This document shows positions 28,568 through 38,876 of a stretch of DNA of 64,000 nucleotides, piece by piece. Position numbers and translations under genes: made by a program. Positions within the stretch are counted from its first letter, which is position 1, and each line of letters starts with the position of its first letter. The DNA comes from Mycolicibacterium pyrenivorans (lineage in GTDB: Bacteria > Actinomycetota > Actinomycetes > Mycobacteriales > Mycobacteriaceae), in assembly GCF_025821625.1 (NCBI RefSeq), contig NZ_JACKSH010000046.1, positions 22,324-86,323 of the forward strand, written 5' to 3'. The notes beneath the pieces are model-generated. The model was not told the DNA's origin and did no database searches. It saw only the letters and a program-made list of their open reading frames with translations.

Positions 28568-31012
28568 ATGCCCAAGGTCGTCGTGATCGGTGCCGGCATC
28601 GTCGGCACGTCCCTGGCCGATGAGCTCACCGCGCGCGGCTGGACCGAGGTCACCGTCGTCGACCGTGGGCCGTTGTTCGCCACCGGAGGCTCCACCTCAC
28701 ACGCCCCGGGGCTGGTGTTCCAGACCAACCCGTCGAAGACCATGAGCGCATTCGCCAAGTACACGGTCGAGAAGTTCGGCTCGCTGGAGCATCCGCAGGG
28801 GTGGGCGTTCAACCCGGTCGGCGGCCTCGAGGTGGCCACCACCCCCCAACGGTGGGCCGACCTCCACCGCAAAGCCGGGTGGGCTCAGGCGTGGGGGATC
28901 GAGGGGCGCCTGCTGACGGCCGGCGAATGCGTCACCCTGCACCCCCTCATCGACAAGGACCGCGTCCTCGGCGGGTTCCACACCCCGGCCGACGGCCTGG
29001 CCAAGGCGCTACGGGCCGCGGAGGCGCAGGCCCGCCGAGCCGAGGGCAGGGGCGCCACGCTGCGTCCGCACACCGAGGTGCTCGGCATCGTCGACAACGG
29101 AACTCGCGTCACCGGTGTGCGCACCGCCGACGGCATCATCGACGCCGACATCGTGGTGTGCGCGGCCGGCTTCTGGGGCGCGCATTTCGCCCGGCAGGTC
29201 GGGCTGGTGCTGCCACTCGTGCCGATGGCGCATCAATATGCGCGGACCGGACAACTCGAGTCACTCGTGGGACGCAACACCGAACTCGCCGAGGCCGGCC
29301 TGCCGATCCTGCGCCACCAGGACGCCGACCTGTACTTCCGTGAGCACGTGGACCGTCTCGGCATCGGCTCCTACAGCCATAGGCCGATGCCCGTCGACAT
29401 GTCCACGCTGCTGGCCGACACCGCAGGTGAACCGATGCCGTCGATGATGCCGTTCACCGAGGACGACTTCGCGCCCGCATGGCAGGCAGCGGCCGAACTG
29501 ATTCCCGCGCTGGAGGATTCGAAACTCGAAGAGGCCTTCAACGGCATCTTCTCGTTCACCCCGGACGGATTCTCGATCATCGGTGAGCATCGCGAGCTGC
29601 CCGGATTCTGGGTCGCCGAGGCGGTCTGGGTGACCCACTCGGCAGGCGTCGCACGGGCGACAGCGGAGTGGATCATCGACGGCACACCCTCGATCGACAC
29701 CCACGAGTGTGACCTGTACCGCTTCGAGGACGTCGCGCGCAGCCCGTCGTTCGTCATGCAGACCAGCTCCCAGGCGTTCGTCGAGGTCTACGACGTCATC
29801 CACCCACACCAGTACCGCTCCGCGCCGCGCGGCCTGCGCACCAGCCCGTTCCATGCGCGACAGGTCGAGGCGGGGGCATTCTTCTACGAAGGGGGCGGCT
29901 GGGAACGCCCGGCCTGGTTCGAAGCCAACGACGCAGTGCTGCAACAGCTCGCAGCCGACGGTCTGGTCCTTCCCGAGCGTGACGAGTGGGCGGCGCGGTT
30001 CTGGTCACCGATCTCCGTCGCCGAAGCACACTGGACCCGCCGGCGAGTCGCCATGTACGACATGACGCCGCTGACGCGCTACGAGGTGTCCGGCCGCGGT
30101 GCGCTCGCGTTCCTGCAACGGATGACCTCCAACAACGTGGACAAGAGTGTCGGCTCGGTCACCTACACCCTGCTTCTGGACGAAACCGGGGGAATTCGAA
30201 GCGATCTCACCGTCGCCCGGCTGGCGCCCGAGGTTTTTCAGGTCGGCGCGAACTCGCCGATGGACTTCGATTGGCTGTCGCGCCATCGGCCCGCCGACGT
30301 CGTGCTGCGCGACACCACCGGCGGCACCTGCTGTGTCGGCGTCTGGGGCCCGTCGGCCCGCGAGGTGGTCGCACCGCTGTGCCCAGACGACCTGTCCCAC
30401 CGGGGTTTCCGGTACTTCCGCGCTATCCGCACCTACCTGGACGCCATCCCCGTGACCATGATGCGGATGTCCTACGTCGGCGAACTCGGGTGGGAGATCT
30501 ACACCAGCGCCGAATACGGAGCGGCGCTGTGGGATCTGCTCGCGCGGGCGGGCCGACCGCACGGGATCATTCCGGCAGGCAGGATCGCGTTCAACAGCCT
30601 GCGCATCGAGAAGGGCTACCGCAGCTGGGGGGCCGACATGACGGCCGAGCACCGTCCCGCCGCGGCCGGCGTGGGCTTCGCGGTGCGGATGGACAAGGAC
30701 GTCGACTTCGTCGGCAAGGCGGCGCTGCGGCGCGCGCCGGCGCCCGAACTTATGCTGCGCAGCATCGTGTTCGACGACCCGAACGCCGCAGTGCTGGGCA
30801 AGGAGCCGGTGTCCGTCGACGGGGCCTGTGTCGGCTATGTGACCAGTGCCGGTTACTCGTCGACCGTGGGCCGCACCATCGCCTACGCGTGGCTGCCTGC
30901 GCACGTCGGTGTCGGCGACGCCGTCACGGTCGACTACTTCGGTGCCACCCACCACGCAGTGGTGCACGCCGACCCGGTGGTGGACCCCGAGATGCTGCGG
31001 ATCAAGAGGTAG
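28568..31012 (+). CDS. Dimethylglycine/sarcosine dehydrogenase-like protein (DAO + GcvT domains)
   Basis: ATG 28568 is preceded by CGGAG. The 814-residue protein has an N-terminal DAO-type flavin domain ([28 protein letters not shown] with the His that is flavinylated in relatives). An FAO-like middle segment follows near residues 380-435. The C-terminal half is a GcvT-type folate-binding domain ([22 protein letters not shown], then [13 protein letters not shown] and the GCV_T C-domain). Relatives oxidatively demethylate dimethylglycine and pass the methyl to tetrahydrofolate. In this island the expected reaction is dimethylglycine to sarcosine. It leads the island downstream of a 36-bp inverted repeat. 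Confidence 0.88.
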   Translation: MPKVVVIGAGIVGTSLADELTARGWTEVTVVDRGPLFATGGSTSHAPGLVFQTNPSKTMSAFAKYTVEKFGSLEHPQGWAFNPVGGLEVATTPQRWADLHRKAGWAQAWGIEGRLLTAGECVTLHPLIDKDRVLGGFHTPADGLAKALRAAEAQARRAEGRGATLRPHTEVLGIVDNGTRVTGVRTADGIIDADIVVCAAGFWGAHFARQVGLVLPLVPMAHQYARTGQLESLVGRNTELAEAGLPILRHQDADLYFREHVDRLGIGSYSHRPMPVDMSTLLADTAGEPMPSMMPFTEDDFAPAWQAAAELIPALEDSKLEEAFNGIFSFTPDGFSIIGEHRELPGFWVAEAVWVTHSAGVARATAEWIIDGTPSIDTHECDLYRFEDVARSPSFVMQTSSQAFVEVYDVIHPHQYRSAPRGLRTSPFHARQVEAGAFFYEGGGWERPAWFEANDAVLQQLAADGLVLPERDEWAARFWSPISVAEAHWTRRRVAMYDMTPLTRYEVSGRGALAFLQRMTSNNVDKSVGSVTYTLLLDETGGIRSDLTVARLAPEVFQVGANSPMDFDWLSRHRPADVVLRDTTGGTCCVGVWGPSAREVVAPLCPDDLSHRGFRYFRAIRTYLDAIPVTMMRMSYVGELGWEIYTSAEYGAALWDLLARAGRPHGIIPAGRIAFNSLRIEKGYRSWGADMTAEHRPAAAGVGFAVRMDKDVDFVGKAALRRAPAPELMLRSIVFDDPNAAVLGKEPVSVDGACVGYVTSAGYSSTVGRTIAYAWLPAHVGVGDAVTVDYFGATHHAVVHADPVVDPEMLRIKR

Positions 31013-31017
31013 CGCCG

Positions 31018-32151
31018 ATGGTTCACGACGTCATCGTCATCGGGCTCGGCGGCATGGGCAGTGCCGCGGCGTATCACCTCGCCGCGCGCGGCCAGCGGGT
31101 GCTCGGGCTGGAGAAGTTCTCGCCGGCCCACGACAGGGGCTCCAGCCATGGCGGTTCGCGCATCATCCGGCAGTCCTACTTCGAGGACCCCGCCTATGTG
31201 CCGCTGCTGTTGCGGGCCTACGAGCTGTGGGCAGCGTTGGCCGCCGACTCGCAGCAAGAGGTGTACCGCATCACGGGTGGGTTGTTCATCGGCCCGCCGG
31301 ACTGCCTGACCGTGGCGGGCAGCCTCAAGGCCAGCTGCCAGTGGGAACTGCCGCACGAGGTCCTCGATGCCGCCGAAATCCGTTCCCGCTTCCCGAACTT
31401 CACCCCCGATTCTGGTGACATCGCGCTCTATGAGGACAAGGCGGGTTTCGCCCGTCCGGAGCTGACCGTTCAGGCTCACCTCGCGCTGGCCGAACAGGCC
31501 GGCGCTACACTGCAATTCGGCGAGCAGGTTCTCGAATGGGCCGAGACCGCAGCCGGTGTCACCGTCCAGACCGACCGGGGCACCTATACGGCGGGTCAGC
31601 TGGTCATCTGTCCCGGCGCGTGGGCGCCGCAGCTGCTGGCCGAGTTCGGCATCCCGATCACCGTCGAGCGCCAGGTGCTCTACTGGCTGGACCCCGCAGG
31701 GGGCACCGCGCCGTTCGTCGATCACCCGATCTTCATCGACGAGAGTGCCGACGGTATGCAGATCTACGGGTTCCCCGCCATCGACGGCGCGCGGGGCGGC
31801 GTCAAGGTCGCATTCTTCCGCAAGGGCGTGGTGTGCACCCCCGACACCATCGACCGCACCGTGTACGACCGCGAGATCCGCGAAATGCGTGAGCGCACAG
31901 CAGAACTGCTTCCCGTGCTGGACGGGCCGTGCCTGCACTCGGCGACGTGCATGTACTCGAACACCCCCGATCAGCATTTTGTGATCGCCCGGCATCCCGG
32001 CAGCGAGAACGTCACCGTCGCGTGCGGGTTCTCCGGTCACGGCTTCAAGTTCGTCCCGGTGGTGGGGGAGATCCTCGCCGACCTCGCGATCACGGGTTCG
32101 ACGGCGCACCCGATCTCGTTGTTCGACCCCCGCAGGTTGGTGACCACATGA
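31018..32151 (+). CDS. Monomeric sarcosine oxidase / N-methyl amino acid oxidase (SolA-like)
   Basis: The 377-residue flavoprotein starts ATG 31018, 5 bp after the previous stop. It has the FAD fold [17 protein letters not shown], the flavin-contact loop [14 protein letters not shown] and Cys311 in [13 protein letters not shown], the position where FAD is covalently attached in MSOX/SolA. It would oxidise sarcosine to glycine, formaldehyde and H2O2, the last step of betaine breakdown. Homologues also accept N-methyltryptophan or other N-methyl amino acids. The stop overlaps the Rieske gene ATG (ATGA). Confidence 0.88.
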   Translation: MVHDVIVIGLGGMGSAAAYHLAARGQRVLGLEKFSPAHDRGSSHGGSRIIRQSYFEDPAYVPLLLRAYELWAALAADSQQEVYRITGGLFIGPPDCLTVAGSLKASCQWELPHEVLDAAEIRSRFPNFTPDSGDIALYEDKAGFARPELTVQAHLALAEQAGATLQFGEQVLEWAETAAGVTVQTDRGTYTAGQLVICPGAWAPQLLAEFGIPITVERQVLYWLDPAGGTAPFVDHPIFIDESADGMQIYGFPAIDGARGGVKVAFFRKGVVCTPDTIDRTVYDREIREMRERTAELLPVLDGPCLHSATCMYSNTPDQHFVIARHPGSENVTVACGFSGHGFKFVPVVGEILADLAITGSTAHPISLFDPRRLVTT

Positions 32152-33293
32152 CAGCGGATCCTCCACCGCTGGTCCAGCCGCCCTCGGCTCTTCGTGCCAC
32201 CCTCGGCGGCGCCTACTACGCCAGCCCCGACGTGTTCGCCGCTGAACAGGAGCGCATCTTCGAGGCCATGTGGTTCTGTGCGACCAGGTCATCGGACCTC
32301 GCGTTACCCGGCAGGTTCAAGAAGGTCCAGATCGGCAGCGAGAGCGTGTTGCTGGTACGCGGGCGTGACGGACTACTCCGGGCGTTCCTGAACATCTGTC
32401 GACACCGTGGAGCCCAGTTGTGCACCGAGGCCGAGGGACAGGTGAGGCGCAGCCTGCGCTGCCCGTATCACTCCTGGACGTACGCGCTGGACGGCAGGCT
32501 CACGGCCGCGCCCAACATCGGGGCGCTGACCGACGATGCGGGCGCGCTGATCGACCGGTACGAGTTCGGCTTGGTGCCGGTGGCGCTGACCGAATGGCTC
32601 GGCTACGCCTGGGTGTGCCTGGCCGAAACCCCACCGCCCTTCGAGGAGGTGGTGGTGGAGGCGACCAGGACGCTCGGCGACGCGGACGCCATCAACCGGT
32701 ACGGGATCGGCGGCCTTGATGTGGGCCACCGGATCGTCTACGACGTCGCGGCGAACTGGAAGCTGATCGTCGAGAACTTCATGGAGTGCTACCACTGCAG
32801 CTCCATCCACCCCGAGTTGGTCGGGGTGCTTCCCGAGTTCGCGCGCGGCGTGGCCGCACAGGCCAACGTCGGTGTCGGCGCCGAATTCGGCCCGCAGGTA
32901 GCCGGATTCACGATCGACGGCGCAGCCGGGTTCGACCGGCTGCCGGGTATCACCGACGAGCAGGACCGGCGTTATTACGCCATCACGGTGAAACCGACGG
33001 TCTTCATCAACCTGGTGCCCGATCACGTCATCTTCCATCGCATGTACCCGATGTCGGCGGAGCGCACGGTCGTGGAATGCGACTGGCTCTACACCGGTGA
33101 GGTTCTCGGATCCGACCAGGACCTGTCCCACTCGGTCGAGCTGTTCCAGCGGGTCAACGAGCAGGATTTCGCCGCGTGCGAGCGAACTCAACCCGCCATG
33201 TCGTCGCGGGCCTACCGGCAGGGCGGCGTCCTCGTCCCCACCGAACACCACATCGCGGAGTTCCATGAGTGGGTAGTGTCCCGTCTCGGCTGA
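32148..33293 (+). CDS. Rieske oxygenase alpha subunit, GbcA-like glycine betaine demethylase
   Basis: The 381-residue protein has the Rieske 2Fe-2S ligands Cys84, His86, Cys105 and His108 ([18 protein letters not shown]). The mononuclear iron site is in [21 protein letters not shown], with His216 and His221. This pattern groups it with oxygenases that demethylate quaternary ammonium compounds (GbcA, stachydrine demethylase), fitting betaine to dimethylglycine. No partner reductase (GbcB) is encoded in the island, so electrons must come from elsewhere. Its ATG overlaps the sarcosine oxidase stop; the repeat block 33303-33403 follows. Confidence 0.87.
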   Translation: MTADPPPLVQPPSALRATLGGAYYASPDVFAAEQERIFEAMWFCATRSSDLALPGRFKKVQIGSESVLLVRGRDGLLRAFLNICRHRGAQLCTEAEGQVRRSLRCPYHSWTYALDGRLTAAPNIGALTDDAGALIDRYEFGLVPVALTEWLGYAWVCLAETPPPFEEVVVEATRTLGDADAINRYGIGGLDVGHRIVYDVAANWKLIVENFMECYHCSSIHPELVGVLPEFARGVAAQANVGVGAEFGPQVAGFTIDGAAGFDRLPGITDEQDRRYYAITVKPTVFINLVPDHVIFHRMYPMSAERTVVECDWLYTGEVLGSDQDLSHSVELFQRVNEQDFAACERTQPAMSSRAYRQGGVLVPTEHHIAEFHEWVVSRLG

Positions 33294-33302
33294 CGAGTAA
33301 GG

Positions 33303-33403
33303 GGAGATCGGCCGGGGGCGAGCGAAGCGACGGGAGATCGGCCGGGGGCGAGCGAAGCGACGGGAGATTCGGATGGGGGCGAGCGAAGCGACGGGAGATT
33401 CGG
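33303..33403 (+). repeat. 30/31-bp tandem repeat before the aldehyde dehydrogenase remnant
   Basis: Units begin at 33303, 33333, 33363 and 33394 (periods 30, 30, 31; the fourth is partial). Each starts GGAGATCGG or GGAGATTCGG and carries GGGGGCGAGCGAAGCGACG. The third and fourth units have GGAGATTCGG directly followed by ATG (33373 and 33404), so the repeat duplicates a ribosome binding site plus start. The ORF from 33373 has 15 codons and ends at 33420, past the dehydrogenase start. The same core GGGCGAGCGAAGCGACGGGA occurs once at the 3' end of cobG. Confidence 0.85.
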
Positions 33404-33685
33404 ATGGACGGCGAGCCTGACCTCTGGATCGGTGGCACCTGGCGCCATTCGTCCGACGGCGGCACCCGCGACATCATCAACCCTGCCAACGGGAGTGTCG
33501 CCGCCGTCGTCGACGAGGCCACCCCCGACGACGCAACCGCCGCGGTGGCAGCAGCACGGTCGGCCTTCGACGACGGCGCCTGGCGGGCCACGCCGGTGAC
33601 CGAGCGTTCGGAACTCCTGGATCGGGTGGCCGATCTGCTGCAACGCGACAAAGAGCGGTTGGCGTCGCTCGAGACCCGGGACACC
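33404..33685 (+). pseudogene. Betaine aldehyde dehydrogenase remnant (N-terminal ~95 residues)
   Basis: ATG 33404 opens a normal aldehyde dehydrogenase N-terminus: LWIGGTWRHSSDGGTRDIINPANGS, AAVAAARSAFDDGAWR and RVADLLQRDKERLASLETRDT. Intact family members run to about 490 residues. Homology breaks off after ETRDT near 33682, before the cofactor-binding and catalytic Cys regions. From there the DNA encodes the 3' end of a permease in another frame. The dehydrogenase frame runs on to 33751 with unrelated residues. A deletion fused the two genes. By context the lost enzyme was a betaine aldehyde dehydrogenase. Confidence 0.85.
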
Positions 33686-33975
33686 AGTGGCCGCCGAAGG
33701 ATCTCGAGGAGGGGGGCTACTTCACGATGGGTCGCTGGGGACTGCCGGTGAACATCGTGGCCGTCGTCTGGGGTGTGAGCATGGCGCTGAATCTCGCGTG
33801 GCCGCGTTCTGCGGTCTACGGCGACCCCTGGTACAACACCTGGGGGGCCTTCGTCTACATCGGGATCATCCTCGGGTCCGGGCTGGGGTGGTATTTCGTC
33901 AAGGGCCGCAACCACATCGGCACACTGAACTCGCATGTCGCCGAGACGGTCGCCGAGGTGGGCGCTGATGGCTGA
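33683..33975 (+). pseudogene. APC-type permease remnant (C-terminal ~95 residues)
   Basis: The frame reads WPPKDLEEGGYFTMGRWGLPVN, then two hydrophobic segments (IVAVVWGVSMALNLAWP and WGAFVYIGIILGSGLGWYFV) and a short cytoplasmic tail ending at 33975. This is the typical end of an amino acid/choline-type APC permease. The first roughly 400 residues are absent. ATG 33727 could start an 82-residue fragment. The stop overlaps the choline oxidase ATG at 33968 by 8 bp, the remains of an operon in which the transporter preceded the oxidase. The loss is linked to the aldehyde dehydrogenase truncation. Confidence 0.85.
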
Positions 33976-35515
33976 GCAACGTGAGTTCGGCACCGCGGAG
34001 TTCGATTATGTGATCGCCGGCGGCGGCACCGCCGGGTGCGTGCTCGCCGCCCGGCTGTCGGAGGACCCCGGCGTCACCGTGTGCCTGATCGAAGCCGGAC
34101 CATCCGATGTCGGCGACGACGCGATCCTCGACTTGTCCGCATGGATGCATCTGCTCGACTCCGGTTACGACTGGGACTATCCGGTCGAACCGCAGGAGCG
34201 TGGCAACTCGTTCATGCGGCACGCCAGAGCCAAAGTGCTCGGCGGCTGCTCGTCGCACAACTCGTGCATCGCGTTCTGGCCGCCCGCCGAAGCTCTGGAC
34301 GAATGGGTCCGCATGGGTGCCGTCGGCTGGGGCGCAGCAGATGTGCTCCCGCTCGTCGAGCGGCTGACACAAACGGTGCTGCTGCGCGACGTTCCGCCCG
34401 AAGACCCCTGTGGTGCAGCGGTTCTGGAGGCAGCAGCGATGGTGGGCCTGCCGACGGTGGCGTTCAACCGCGGTGAGACGGTGCGCAACGGGGCGGGGTG
34501 GTTCCAGATCAACGCGGCGGTGGAAAAGGACCGCCTCACCAGGCTGTCGACGTCACATGCGTTTCTGCACCCGATCATGGGGTCTCGCAAGAACTTGGAG
34601 GTTCGCACCGATGCGTGGGTCTCGGAGATCCTCTTCGACGACTCGCTGCGGGCCACCGGGGTTCGTCACCAGCGGCCCGACCTGACCGGATACGACACCG
34701 TGGGGGCCCGCCGCGAGGTGATCCTCACCGCCGGGGCGATCGACACCCCGAAGCTGTTGATGCTGTCGGGGATCGGGCCGACCGCACATCTGCGCGAGAT
34801 CGGGATCCCGGTGCGCGTCGACGCCCCGGGAGTGGGAGCCAACCTCGACGACCATGTCGAAGGTCTGGTGTCGTGGGAGGCCGCCGAACCGATGGTGACG
34901 AAGTCGACCCAGTGGTGGGAGATCGGGTTGTTCACCACGGTCGACGAGGACGTCGTCCAGCCCGACCTGATGATGCACTACGGCAGTGTGCCTTTCGACA
35001 TGAACACGCTGCGCCACGGCTACCCGACGACGGACAACGGATTCTGCTTGACACCCAACGTCACCCAGGGCAGGTCGCGGGGGACGGTGCGGTTGCGCTC
35101 ACGGGATTTCCGGGACCGGGCACGGGTCGACCCACGCTATTTCACCGACCCCGACGGTTACGATGAGCGGATCATGCTCACCGGGGTGAAGCTGGCTCGA
35201 ACCATCGCCGAGCAGGCGCCGCTGGCCGCCTGGGTGGGCAGGGAGCTGGCGCCGGGACCCGAGGCGACCTCCGACGACGAGCTGCTCGACTACATCCATC
35301 GATGCCACAACACGGTCTACCACCCTGCGGCGACCGCGCGGATGGGCGCGGCCACGGACCCCATGGCGGTCCTGGACCCGCAGCTTCGCGTGAAGGGGGT
35401 GTCGGGCCTGCGCGTGGTCGACGCCTCGGCGATGCCGAGGCTTCCGTCGGTCAACCCCAACATCACCGTGATGACGATGGCGGAGAAGTGTGCCGACCTC
35501 ATCCGAACCTCCTGA
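33968..35515 (+). CDS. codA: Choline oxidase-like GMC flavoprotein
   Basis: The 515-residue GMC oxidoreductase starts YVIAGGGTAGCVLAARLSED (ADP loop). It has KVLGGCSSHNSCIAFW, where the His and Ser match the flavinylated His99 and Ser101 of Arthrobacter choline oxidase. STQWWEIG and DMNTLRHGYPTT also match, as do NTVYHPAATARMG (catalytic His466 region) and VNPNITVM (Asn510). Choline oxidase converts choline through betaine aldehyde to glycine betaine. This closeness favours oxidase over plain BetA dehydrogenase, recalled from memory of the family sequence. It feeds the Rieske, dimethylglycine and sarcosine enzymes of the island. Confidence 0.85.
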   Translation: MAEQREFGTAEFDYVIAGGGTAGCVLAARLSEDPGVTVCLIEAGPSDVGDDAILDLSAWMHLLDSGYDWDYPVEPQERGNSFMRHARAKVLGGCSSHNSCIAFWPPAEALDEWVRMGAVGWGAADVLPLVERLTQTVLLRDVPPEDPCGAAVLEAAAMVGLPTVAFNRGETVRNGAGWFQINAAVEKDRLTRLSTSHAFLHPIMGSRKNLEVRTDAWVSEILFDDSLRATGVRHQRPDLTGYDTVGARREVILTAGAIDTPKLLMLSGIGPTAHLREIGIPVRVDAPGVGANLDDHVEGLVSWEAAEPMVTKSTQWWEIGLFTTVDEDVVQPDLMMHYGSVPFDMNTLRHGYPTTDNGFCLTPNVTQGRSRGTVRLRSRDFRDRARVDPRYFTDPDGYDERIMLTGVKLARTIAEQAPLAAWVGRELAPGPEATSDDELLDYIHRCHNTVYHPAATARMGAATDPMAVLDPQLRVKGVSGLRVVDASAMPRLPSVNPNITVMTMAEKCADLIRTS

Positions 35516-36422
35516 GCGCAAAGACGTTTCGTCGTTCCTGGCCGAGCACACCCCGTTCCAGGGGTCGACGGAGTCCGAACTCGCCGAGCTCGCGCAGGGG
35601 GCGTCGGTGGAACAGTTCCCCGCCGGCGTCGTCGTCGCCGACTACGCGGCCCGGGTACCGGACGAGATCTGGATGGTCCGCGACGGCGTGGTGTCCTTGC
35701 GGGCCAGTGCGGACGGCTCCCGGATCGACGTCGTCGGGCCAGGAGGGATCTTCGGCTACATGCCGCTGCTGACCGGTGCGGGAATGGATTTCGAGGCGCG
35801 CACCACCGCGCCGAGCACATTGATCCGGCTGCCGGGTGTGCTGGTCCGGGCGCAGTTCGCCAAACCTGCCGGGTTGGCGTTCCTGGCGTCCACGGGCTGG
35901 AACCGCGGCTCGACGGACCGGCCCACCATCGCTCCCGCGACCGACGGCAGGTCCGTCGCCGAGCTCGTCCACGGCGAGGTGCTGATGGTCGGACCGTCGG
36001 AATCGGTCCGCGACGTCGTCGTGAGGATGACCGAACACCACGTGTCCTACGCGCTGATCCGGTTGACCGATGGTGGGCTCGGCATCTTCACCGATCGCGA
36101 CCTGCGCACCCGGGTCGTTGCCGTCGGGCTACCCGTCGATGTGCCCATCGCCGAGCTGATGAGCGCCCCCGCGCGCACCGTGACCGCCGATCTGACAGCA
36201 GACAGCACATGCCGGTCCTCACCCTGGGGCGACGTGTTCGCGATGCTGCAACGCCTGCGGATGGCACATCAGGTCGAGCAGATCGCCGCGGGTCACACCC
36301 CGGGCGACGTGATCACCACGTCGGAGCTGTCGCCACTCAACCGCAGCCTGCTCGGTGACGGCTTGCGCGAGATCGCCGCAGTGCGGCGGCGGGTCGGCAA
36401 TGTCGGGTTTCACGGCGTATAG
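35490..36422 (+). pseudogene. cNMP-CBS-DUF294 signalling protein with internal deletions
   Basis: The 310-codon frame from GTG 35490 starts with a cyclic-nucleotide-binding-like domain (SSFLAEHTPFQGSTESELAELAQ, GGIFGYMPLLTG). One CBS motif follows (GEVLMVGPSESVRDVVVRMTEHHVSYALI, GIFTDRDLRTRVV). At 36195-36230 homology jumps: a trace of a second CBS (HMPVL) is visible out of frame. Then the frame continues as the extreme C-terminus of DUF294 proteins (WGDVFAMLQRLRMAHQVEQIAAG to LREIAAVRRRVGN). The nucleotidyltransferase core, about 300 residues, is missing; intact proteins have about 600. A short product could still be made but should lack the nucleotidyltransferase. Confidence 0.75.
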
Positions 36423-36432
36423 GGTCGGGACG

Positions 36433-37212
36433 ATGGCCAAGCGAGACGATTCACCCGCCGCCGTGCAGTCGGTGGATCGTGCTCTGCTCGTCCTGGAGAT
36501 TCTGGCCGGTATGGGCCAGGCGGGTGTCACCGAGATCGCTGACGAACTCGGTGTCCACAAGTCGACGGTGTCGCGCCTGATCGCGGTCCTGGAAGCGCGA
36601 GGCTTCGTCGAGCAGGTGTCCGAGCGCGGCAAGTACCGCCTGGGTTTCGCGGTGTCGCGGCTGGCGCGCGCCGGCAGCGCCCAGCTGGACCTCGCCAGGG
36701 TCGGCCAGGACATCTGTGACGGACTCAGCGTCGAAGTGGGCGAGACCGTCAACCTCGCGGTGCTCGACGGTGATCGCATCGTCAACATCGTCGAGGCGAT
36801 CGGTCCGGCCGAGATCACGTTGCGGACCTGGGTCGGTCAGAGCTGCCCGGCGTACGCGACCTCCAGCGGGAAGGTGCTGCTGGCAGGACTGGATCCCGCC
36901 GAGGTGCGGTCCCGGCTGGGCGGCGCGTTGAAGTCCTTCACCGACACCACGGTGTCCGACCTGTCGGACCTGCAGCGTGAGCTGGCGGGAGTGCGCGACC
37001 GCGGATGGGCCAGTGTGTCCGAGGAGCTCGAGGTCGGGCTCAACGCCGCGGCGGCCCCCGTCTATGACAAAAACTCGCAAGTGGTTGCGGCGCTTAGCGT
37101 TTCGGGCCCCGCCTATCGCCTGGGGGCCGAGCGGTTCGAAGAGATCGCGAAGCTGACGATCGCCGCCGCGGACACGATCAGCCGCCGGCTGGGCTGGATC
37201 GCGCGCGACTGA
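36433..37212 (+). CDS. IclR-family transcriptional regulator
   Basis: The 259-residue regulator has the N-terminal winged helix (SVDRALLVLEILAG; VTEIADELGVHKSTVSRLIAVLEARGFVEQ) and the effector domain with GQSCPAYATSSGKVLLA and LEVGLNAAAAPVYD. It is the last gene of the betaine island and its only regulator, so control of choline/betaine catabolism is the natural inference. The stacked TTGCG/CGCAA palindromes at 28495-28530 are the candidate operator. It ends 47 bp from the convergent DUF1023 gene. Confidence 0.88.
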   Translation: MAKRDDSPAAVQSVDRALLVLEILAGMGQAGVTEIADELGVHKSTVSRLIAVLEARGFVEQVSERGKYRLGFAVSRLARAGSAQLDLARVGQDICDGLSVEVGETVNLAVLDGDRIVNIVEAIGPAEITLRTWVGQSCPAYATSSGKVLLAGLDPAEVRSRLGGALKSFTDTTVSDLSDLQRELAGVRDRGWASVSEELEVGLNAAAAPVYDKNSQVVAALSVSGPAYRLGAERFEEIAKLTIAAADTISRRLGWIARD

Positions 37213-37259
37213 GGACCGGGAATAGGCCTGCCCGGACCCAAGTTGTGGTGACATCGTTG

Positions 37260-38876
37260 TCACTTGCCGGAACCAAGACGCTGCAGGGTTTGCGTCTCCC
37301 CGGCGATGACCGCCAGGATCGCGCGCCACGCGTCGGATGGCCGATTGAGCATGCCGCTGTGTGCTTCCCAGCCGAACACCGGCCGACCGTCGTCGTAACG
37401 TCCTGTGCGCAACCGGGTCACCCCGGGCATCTCGTCCGGGTCTGCGCCGTGCGGGCCGACGGGGATGCCCTGCACGGCGTGGATGAAGTCGCCGGGCGCG
37501 GTCATCGAGAACCTCAGCACGTCCGGGTTGCGGTTGTGCCAGTCTCCGGCATCGTCGACACCGACGCCGGCCCCCGCCGCGGCCAGAAACAGTGTGCGGT
37601 CCGACGTCAGCCCGAAGACCTCGGCGGTCCCGACGATCGACCCGCCGTACGAATGGCCGATCACCGTGACGGGGACGCCGGGTGGCACGGTGCGTTCGAC
37701 GTCCTCGCTGAACGCCACCAGTCGGGGTGCCATGTCCATCGCGTAGCCCGGATCGGCGGCGTTGAGCAACACCGCCGCGGGGTCGCGAACCTGCGGAAAC
37801 GGGCCGCCGAGATAGGTGATCACGGCGACGTCGCCCGCGGTGCCCGACACGAACCGACGTGCGGTGGACGTGTTGGCGGCCGAGCCCTCGATGGTGGTGT
37901 TCACGCCGGGAACGAGCACCGCGACCGCCCGTGCGGAGGCGAGGTCACCGTTGAGTTCGATCAGCGAGGCGCGACCCGGGTCGAACGCCACGATTTGGCG
38001 CTGGATGCGGCCGTGGCGGCCGACGGGATCGTCGATCTCGCCGAGCAGGCCGCGGTAGAACTCGATGCGGCGTCGGGAATTCTCGTCGGCACCGGTTTCG
38101 GTGACGATGGCCGAGGCGATGTTGAGTCGATTCGCCGCGACCCGCATCGCCCAGGGCACGCCATCCGTGTTGCCGACCTGCCGGGGAAACGCGGTGACGA
38201 GGTGGTCGCGCTGCTCGGGGGTCATCGCGGCGATCTGGCCGGCGATGCGGTCCTGGCTCATACCCGGCCAGGCGTCGGCGAGGTCGGGCGACTGCACCGG
38301 CGATGCGCCCGCGGTCACGGTCGCGGCGGGTGGCGGCGCACCCCGATCTTGTCCGAACGCACCGGCGAGGTCAGCCGCGGCGTCGGCGTCGGCGCTGCCG
38401 AGGCGCTCGAGGGCACCGCCGATCCGCGCGCTCAACTCCGCGGCGCGCGACTCCAGCAGGTCCTCGGCGACCCCCTCCGCACCGCCGGCGAGCAGCACCA
38501 ACAACGGCCCGGGCTCGTCGCCGACGCCCACCCTCCCGTCCTCGGCAACGGTGAAGCCCTCTCGTTCTGCCTGCTCGACCTGGGAGAGGACGTCGAACCG
38601 GGCCGACGCGATCTGGCCGGCACCGTCTGAGGCGGCCACCGACGCCGCGATCAGACCGCGTGCCACCGCGCCGGCGTCGGCGGCGATCTGCTGGGCGTGC
38701 AGGCGCGCCGCATCGGCTGCGGTCCCGGTCCAGTAGTCACGACTCTCGGCGGTGTGGGCGACGACGCGATCGACGAGTCCGGACAGGCGGCGGGCGGCCT
38801 CGTCCAGGTCGTCGGCCAGTTCACGCAGCGCATCGGGCCGCCATGCGTCGGCCTGAGAGACGGTCGGCCGGGTCAA
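37260..38876 (-). CDS. DUF1023 alpha/beta hydrolase with WXG-like N-terminal domain
   Basis: The 538-residue protein has an N-terminal helical region reminiscent of WXG100 helices ([21 protein letters not shown]). The C-terminal DUF1023 domain is alpha/beta hydrolase-like with nucleophile elbow GHSYGGS near residue 415. There is no Sec signal. DUF1023 proteins are widespread in mycobacteria, often encoded after a small WXG-like gene, as here (ATGA overlap at 38873-38876). This suggests a secretion-linked pair of the type VII kind; the substrate of the hydrolase is unknown. Confidence 0.8.
   Translation of the reverse strand: MTRPTVSQADAWRPDALRELADDLDEAARRLSGLVDRVVAHTAESRDYWTGTAADAARLHAQQIAADAGAVARGLIAASVAASDGAGQIASARFDVLSQVEQAEREGFTVAEDGRVGVGDEPGPLLVLLAGGAEGVAEDLLESRAAELSARIGGALERLGSADADAAADLAGAFGQDRGAPPPAATVTAGASPVQSPDLADAWPGMSQDRIAGQIAAMTPEQRDHLVTAFPRQVGNTDGVPWAMRVAANRLNIASAIVTETGADENSRRRIEFYRGLLGEIDDPVGRHGRIQRQIVAFDPGRASLIELNGDLASARAVAVLVPGVNTTIEGSAANTSTARRFVSGTAGDVAVITYLGGPFPQVRDPAAVLLNAADPGYAMDMAPRLVAFSEDVERTVPPGVPVTVIGHSYGGSIVGTAEVFGLTSDRTLFLAAAGAGVGVDDAGDWHNRNPDVLRFSMTAPGDFIHAVQGIPVGPHGADPDEMPGVTRLRTGRYDDGRPVFGWEAHSGMLNRPSDAWRAILAVIAGETQTLQRLGSGK

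Noticed and set aside
33373..33420. A 15-codon gene upstream of the aldehyde dehydrogenase remnant.
   Set aside because: It arises from the repeat unit, its stop lies inside the next gene rather than at an ATGA overlap, and it has no independent support.
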